From NCBI GenBank assembly GCA_963971285.1, contig OZ020247.1, positions 16,202,614 to 16,266,613 on the forward strand: a stretch of 64,000 bases of DNA. Direction: 5' to 3'. The notes beneath the pieces were generated by a model. The model worked only from the letters and a program-made list of their open reading frames with translations. It did no database searches and was not told the DNA's origin. How positions within the stretch are numbered: the first letter of the stretch is position 1; each line of letters opens with the position of its first letter. The DNA is from Astropecten irregularis (Eukaryota; Echinodermata; Asteroidea; Paxillosida; Astropectinidae). A program made the translations under genes and the position numbers. Positions 63,021 through 64,000 of the stretch are shown one piece after another.

Positions 63021-64000
63021 AATGGTCACCTTATATCCTCACATGGCCAACATGGTTGCTCAGTATTAGTTTGACAGTACATGCCATCAATGTGTTCAGA
63101 ACATCCGCCATTTCTTACAGATTTGTTACACAAAGATGCTGTTTTTCTCTTTTGCCTGCCCCACCCGACCAAGTCATTGGTCCAAGGTGAAATGAATTTG
63201 TTAAAATTGCAATTCCTGGGTGCTGCAACTTCACTCCTAATTGAGAGTTACGAAATCTCTTAACTCTCCTTTGAAAAAGAAACGTATGTCGCAAATGAAT
63301 ACTCTCTTGTGTTTGATATTGCGAAATGTTGGATCATTTTTGCCTAATTGGACCTTCAGCAGCTACACACAAGGAGAAATTACAGTGCCAGTCAGACTAA
63401 AAGCTTACTAAAAAAAACCCAAACTAAGTCGTCTTTAAAATCTTGAAAAAAATCTAGATAACTGTATAAAAGTACGTGTATTGATTTATTTTGCGTGTCG
63501 CTTTACACATGTATTTGTTTCCACACACAAATAAGCGTGACTATTTGGGTCGCGATTTGAATCGCCACCCAATAGTCTCGCTTTTTTGGCGTGTGTGTGA
63601 ACGTGCCTATTAACACTATAAAACGAATTCATGTGTGTTATAGTAAATATATAGGATGAAATGTACATTGATTTAAAAAAAAAAAAAGGTATAACATATG
63701 TAAATTGTGATTGACTTTTGCTTTGTAGATAACACTTGAAGCATGTGAAATTTAACATTTTTGGGGGAAAAGAAGCCATTGTAGGTATTGTAAAAACAAA
63801 TCTACATTGTACATGTAGTGTCATAAAGAGTAATGTCGTTACTTAGCTATATTATTATTATTTAATGTTAGTATACACACAGATTGCCGGGCGGTTTGTG
63901 ACAGTACTTTTAGTACATGCATTGTATAAATTATTGATGATAATTAATTAGACTCATCAACGGGTGGCCACGTGGAAAGTAATGGTACCATATCATACTA

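Larger units (their letters stand above)
61198..64000. other. Gene-free 3' flank
   Basis: Apart from the three family-A MITEs, this is AT-rich sequence with no coding signal that I can support on either strand. No exon of a next gene is recognisable before the edge. Confidence 0.55.

Overview
The window is a piece of animal nuclear genome: AT-rich, intron-rich, and dominated by interspersed repeats. The tRNA-derived SINEs, the many short palindromic DNA transposons, the frequent TAGGCCTA and TACATGTA octamers and the protein sequences suggest a marine deuterostome, most likely an echinoderm such as a sea star. That placement is a judgement from style, not a database match. There are no bacterial operons, CRISPR arrays or rRNA genes.

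Two protein-coding genes can be read with confidence, arranged head to head. On the minus strand, positions 17775 down to 3959 hold the first four coding exons of an LZTR1 orthologue (Kelch/BTB adaptor of CUL3 ubiquitin ligase). The gene leaves the window at the left edge, so only about 109 N-terminal residues are present. On the plus strand, positions 22365 to 59741 hold a complete ten-exon matrix metalloproteinase gene of the membrane-anchored MT-MMP type. It has a signal peptide, cysteine switch, furin site, zinc catalytic domain, proline-rich hinge, four-bladed hemopexin domain and a C-terminal hydrophobic tail with no cytoplasmic extension, so it is probably GPI-anchored like MMP17/MMP25. 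The joined reading frame is 605 codons plus stop, with every splice junction GT/AG and every phase consistent.

Region by region: 1-3958 is LZTR1 intron 4 with a hAT transposase relic and an old duplication. 4039-13197 is LZTR1 intron 3, with several palindromic MITEs and a 1.5-kb minisatellite of a 26-bp unit. 13258-17653 covers introns 2 and 1 with a 1.45-kb hAT-like element. 17776-22364 is the intergenic space between the divergent genes. 22593-49532 is the 26.9-kb first intron of the metalloproteinase gene, holding a second minisatellite (58-bp unit), SINEs and many MITEs. 49533-59741 carries the remaining nine exons, densely interrupted by repeats. 59742-64000 is the 3' flank, with MITEs including three copies of one palindromic family within 650 bp.

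No new multi-gene system is visible. What stands out is the repeat ecology: at least four families of short palindromic elements share nearly the same terminus although their interiors differ, elements are nested with readable target-site duplications, and one SINE sits right at the 3' splice site of a metalloproteinase exon.
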